A stretch of 64,000 nt of DNA. It comes from Streptomyces sp. ISL-43 (GTDB lineage Bacteria; Actinomycetota; Actinomycetes; Streptomycetales; Streptomycetaceae). Of this stretch, positions 61,262 through 64,000 are shown in pieces. Numbering within the stretch: the stretch's first letter is position 1; each line of letters opens with the position of its first letter. The translations under genes and the position numbers were made by a program. The notes under the pieces are model-generated. The model worked only from the letters and a program-made list of their open reading frames with translations, searched no databases and was not told the origin of the DNA. The stretch covers positions 1 to 64,000 of the forward strand of contig NZ_JAGGOT010000035.1 of assembly GCF_018614195.1 (NCBI RefSeq), written 5' to 3'.

Positions 61262-62581
61262 ATGCGCAGAACCCGAGCCGCCGCCGTCACCGCCGTCACC
61301 GTGTCCATGCTCGCAGCCGCGACCGCCTGCGGGGGCGGATCCGCGGACAGCGAGGGCGGATCGAACACCGCCCCCAAGGAGCTCACCTACTGGGCGTCCA
61401 ACCAGGGCCCCGACATCGCGGCGGACCAGGCGACCCTCGGCCCGGAGCTGAAGAAGTTCGAGGAGCGGACCGGCATCAAGGTCAAGCTCGAAGTGGTCCC
61501 GTGGTCGGACCTGCTCAACCGCATCCTCGCCGCCACCGCGTCCGGGCAGGGGCCGGACGTCCTCAACATCGGCAACACCTGGTCCTCCTCCCTCCAGGCC
61601 ACCGGGGCCCTGCTGCCCTGGGACGCCAAGAACTTCGAAGCCATCGGCGGCAGGGACCGCTTCGTCGACTCGGCCATCGGCTCGGCGGGCGCCGTCGGCA
61701 AGGACCCGGCGGCGGTCCCGCTGTACTCGATGTCGTACGCGCTCTACTACAACAAGAAGATGTTCCAGGAGGCGGGCATCGAGAAGCCCCCGGCCACCTG
61801 GGACGAGATGGTCACCATCGGCCAGAAGCTGTCCAAGGACGGCAAGTGGGCGCTCGGCGCCGAGGGTTCGAACCTTTCCAACAACATCCACCAGGCCTTC
61901 GTCTTCTCCCAGCAGCACGGCGCGAGCTTCTTCGACGCCTCCGGCAAGCCCACTTTCGACACCCCCGCCAACGTCGAGGCCGTCAAGCAGTACGTCGACC
62001 TGATGGCCAAGGACAAGATCATCGCGCCGGGCAACGCGGAGTACGACAAGAACCAGTCCCTCCAGGACTTCGCCAACGGCAAGACCGCCATGGTCCTTTG
62101 GCAGAGCGCGGCCAGCAGCTTCAAGACCCAGGGGATGAAGGAGGGCGACTGGGGCGTCGCCCCCGTCCCGGTGCCGGCCGGAGGCACCCCCGGCACCGGC
62201 AAGAACGTCAACTCCATGGTCGCCGGCATCAACCTGGCCGTCTTCGAGAACACCGACAACATCGACGGCGCCCTGAAGTTCGTGAAGTTCATGACCAGCG
62301 ACGACGAGCAGAAGCTGCTCAACAAGACCTACGGGTCCATCCCGCCGGTCAAGGCCGCCCAGGGCGACCCCGCCTTCGCCGACGCCGACCTCACCGTGCT
62401 GCGCAACACCCTCTCGACCAGCGCCGCCCCGCTCCCGCAGGTCCCCGAGGAGTCGCAGTTCGAGACAGCCGTCGGCACCGCCGTCAAGGAGCTCTTCGCC
62501 GAAGCCGCGGCCGGCCGCCCGGTGACCGCCGAGTCGGTCAAGGCGCGGCTCACCAAGGCCCAGCAGCAGATGCAGAAGTGA
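61262..62581 (+). CDS. Sugar ABC importer, solute-binding lipoprotein
   Basis: 439 residues from ATG 61262, with AAAGGGA upstream; upstream extension is unsupported. A lipobox follows the signal peptide (VTVSMLAAATACGGG). The remainder is a typical extracellular solute-binding protein family 1 sequence (LTYWASNQGPDIAADQATLG, GQGPDVLNIGNTWSSSLQA, GINLAVFENTDNIDGALKFV). It captures a carbohydrate outside the cell and delivers it to the two permeases downstream. The sugar is unknown. Regulated by the divergent ROK protein. Confidence 0.92.
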   Translation: MRRTRAAAVTAVTVSMLAAATACGGGSADSEGGSNTAPKELTYWASNQGPDIAADQATLGPELKKFEERTGIKVKLEVVPWSDLLNRILAATASGQGPDVLNIGNTWSSSLQATGALLPWDAKNFEAIGGRDRFVDSAIGSAGAVGKDPAAVPLYSMSYALYYNKKMFQEAGIEKPPATWDEMVTIGQKLSKDGKWALGAEGSNLSNNIHQAFVFSQQHGASFFDASGKPTFDTPANVEAVKQYVDLMAKDKIIAPGNAEYDKNQSLQDFANGKTAMVLWQSAASSFKTQGMKEGDWGVAPVPVPAGGTPGTGKNVNSMVAGINLAVFENTDNIDGALKFVKFMTSDDEQKLLNKTYGSIPPVKAAQGDPAFADADLTVLRNTLSTSAAPLPQVPEESQFETAVGTAVKELFAEAAAGRPVTAESVKARLTKAQQQMQK

Positions 62582-62591
62582 GCACCGGTTC

Positions 62592-63596
62592 ATGCCCGTA
62601 GCACCCGTAGCACCCGTAGCGGAACGACCGGCCGCCACGGCGGGGAAGGTCCGGCGCACGCCCGCACGCGTGCGCCGCCCCGGCCGCGCGCGCCGCACCG
62701 CCCTTCCGTACCTCCTGCTCCTGCCCGCCCTGCTCCTCGAACTGCTCATCCACCTGATCCCGATGGTCATGGGCATCACGATGAGCTTCCGGCAGCTGAC
62801 CCAGTTCTTCATCCGGAACTGGTCCAGCGCCCCCTGGTCGGGCTTCGACAACTACGAACTCGCCGTCGACATCGACAAGCCCGTCGGCGAGGCTCTCCTC
62901 AACTCCTTCTTCACGACGGTCCTGTTCACCCTCCTCTCGGTCGGATTGTGCTGGTTCCTCGGCACCGCCGCCGCCGTCTTCATGCAGGAGACCTTCCGGG
63001 GCCGCGGCATCCTGCGGGCGCTGTTCCTGATCCCCTACGCGCTCCCGGTCTACGCGGCCGTCATCACCTGGGCGTTCATGTTCCAGCGGGACAACGGCCT
63101 GGTGAACCACGTCATCCACGAACAGTTGGGCATCGGCGGCGCCGAGCACACCTTCTGGCTCCTGGGCGACAACAGTTTCTGGGCGCTGCTCGTCATCTCC
63201 GTATGGAAGGGCTGGCCGTTCGCGTTCCTCATCGTGATGGCCGCCCTCCAGAACATCCCGAAGGACCTCTACGAGGCGGCCGCGCTGGACGGGGCCGGGG
63301 TCTGGCAGCAGATCCGCCGGATCACCCTGCCCTCGGTCGGCGCCGTCAACCAAGTGCTGGTCCTGGTGCTGTTCCTGTGGACATTCAACGACTTCGGCAC
63401 GCCCTTCGTGCTGTTCGGCAAGGCCGCACCCGAGGCGGCCGACCTCGTCTCCATCCACATCTACCAATCCAGTTTCGTGACATGGAACTTCGGCACCGGC
63501 TCGGCCATGTCCGTCCTCCTGCTGCTGTTCCTGCTGCTGGTCACCGCCGTCTACCTGTTCCTCACGACGCGGGGACGGAGGGAATCCGATGCCTGA
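62592..63596 (+). CDS. Sugar ABC importer permease 1 (MalF-type)
   Basis: 334 residues, 10 bp after the binding protein. Six transmembrane helices (LPYLLLLPALLLELLIHLIP to LLLLFLLLVTAVYLFLTTRG) and the EAA loop (YEAAALDGAGVWQQIRRITL) that contacts the ATPase are present. An N-terminal basic/Pro-rich extension of about 35 residues begins with a VAPVAPVAPVAE-type repeat. It forms half of the membrane channel with the next permease. No ATPase is encoded here; it is likely supplied in trans, as by streptomycete MsiK. Confidence 0.92.
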   Translation: MPVAPVAPVAERPAATAGKVRRTPARVRRPGRARRTALPYLLLLPALLLELLIHLIPMVMGITMSFRQLTQFFIRNWSSAPWSGFDNYELAVDIDKPVGEALLNSFFTTVLFTLLSVGLCWFLGTAAAVFMQETFRGRGILRALFLIPYALPVYAAVITWAFMFQRDNGLVNHVIHEQLGIGGAEHTFWLLGDNSFWALLVISVWKGWPFAFLIVMAALQNIPKDLYEAAALDGAGVWQQIRRITLPSVGAVNQVLVLVLFLWTFNDFGTPFVLFGKAAPEAADLVSIHIYQSSFVTWNFGTGSAMSVLLLLFLLLVTAVYLFLTTRGRRESDA

Positions 63597-64000
63597 CCAC
63601 GGCCGCCGCGCGCAGACCGGTGGTACGCAGACCCGTACGCGTACGCAGTCCCGTACGCAGTCCCGTACGCGGACCCGTACGGGGGCCCGTACGAGATCGC
63701 CCCTGGATCCGCCGGTGTCCTTCAAGGTGATCCGGGCGCTCTTCCTCATCGTCCTCGCCGTCTTCGTCCTCGTGCCCGTCTACGTGATGGTCACCAGCTC
63801 GCTCAAACCCCTCAAGGACGTGGCCGGCCAGTTCCGCTGGATCCCCAGCGGGCTCACCATCCGCCCCTACATCGACATCTGGCACACCATCCCGCTCGCC
63901 AAGTACTTCGTGAACTCGCTCATCGTGGCGGGCGCGGCCACCGCCTGCTCGGTCGTGATCGCCGTCTTCGCGGCGTACGCGGTCAGCCGCTACCGCTTCC
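63589..64000 (+). CDS. Sugar ABC importer permease 2 (MalG-type), 3' end missing
   Basis: 137 residues are visible from ATG 63589, overlapping the previous stop by 8 bp. A basic leader rich in TRTQSRTQSRT-type repeats precedes the first helix (ALFLIVLAVFVLVPVYVMVT) and the following family segment (LKDVAGQFRWIPSGLTIRPY, NSLIVAGAATACSVVIAVFA). It is the second channel subunit, cut by the window edge before its EAA loop. Translation is probably coupled to permease 1. Confidence 0.9.
   Translation, partial: MPDHGRRAQTGGTQTRTRTQSRTQSRTRTRTGARTRSPLDPPVSFKVIRALFLIVLAVFVLVPVYVMVTSSLKPLKDVAGQFRWIPSGLTIRPYIDIWHTIPLAKYFVNSLIVAGAATACSVVIAVFAAYAVSRYRF
63640..63687. repeat. 12-bp tandem repeat in the permease leader
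   Basis: Four units of CGTACGCAGTCC or variants (two identical, two diverged) encode the Arg/Thr/Gln/Ser leader of permease 2, with partial copies on both sides. Slippage could change the leader length without shifting frame. Confidence 0.75.

Noticed and set aside
1..64000. tRNA genes, rRNA, insertion sequences, integrases or attachment sites
   Set aside because: None recognised on reading both strands; a tRNA scan and IS search would be needed to exclude short or degenerate ones.

Overview
The window looks like a Streptomyces chromosome segment (or a very close relative). Base composition is very GC-rich with near-universal G/C third codon positions, and GTG/TTG starts and GTGA/ATGA overlaps are common. 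Typical streptomycete families appear: an NsdA-type TPR regulator, a subtilisin inhibitor (SSI), roadblock proteins, a PAS/SpoIIE phosphatase, two MAB_1171c membrane proteins, a TagF-like wall polymer polymerase and LacI/ROK-flanked sugar genes. I found no rRNA, tRNA, CRISPR array, insertion sequence, integrase or origin. Species cannot be named from sequence reading alone.

Layout. (1) 1-10.1 kb: a partial LamG/DNRLRE secreted protein, a 2181-residue secreted RHS protein with a compositionally distinct C-terminal tip, and a 4-bp overlapped small lipoprotein that is the natural immunity candidate. (2) 10.3-15.4 kb, minus strand: a compact, mostly translationally coupled operon of XRE regulator, ImmA/IrrE-type HEXXH protein, seven-helix MAB_1171c protein, 41-residue microprotein, second MAB_1171c protein and FAD oxidoreductase. 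This is the best candidate for an undescribed system. (3) 15.6-20.1 kb: a phosphotransferase diverging from the NsdA-type regulator, then a PAS-SpoIIE phosphatase. (4) 20.3-27.5 kb: a truncated DUF4242 remnant, a two-subunit Tat-exported molybdenum hydroxylase, a KimA-like potassium importer whose 3' end overlaps a convergent PucR regulator, and a TetR regulator. (5) 27.6-31.1 kb: a DUF6461 protein, a minimal IclR-type HTH protein and four genes rich in roadblock-type domains but without GTPase or kinase.

(6) 31.3-38.6 kb: a bifunctional GT2-TagF protein, a VOC protein interrupted by one in-frame stop, a sirtuin, a GNAT enzyme, an SSI inhibitor and a cNMP-binding protein. (7) 38.7-49.3 kb: a secreted propeller/LamG protein, a DUF3224/YafY divergent pair sharing an 18-bp-arm operator, a HEAT-like protein, a soluble S24/S26 peptidase-like protein, a proline-repeat protein, a P-loop kinase, a MerR regulator and a lipoprotein. 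(8) 49.7-55.2 kb: an MFS exporter, an anchored peptidoglycan-binding protein, an SDR, and a DraRnl-type RNA ligase followed by an HD phosphohydrolase. (9) 55.3-64 kb: a decayed lipoprotein, a GH3 glycosidase with a LacI-type operator at its promoter, its likely LacI repressor, and a ROK regulator diverging from a sugar ABC importer that runs off the window.

Carbohydrate genes at the right end appear locally regulated (LacI for GH3, ROK for the importer). The left end is dominated by secreted competition or surface proteins. Functions below are from motif and family recognition by eye; no database search was run.
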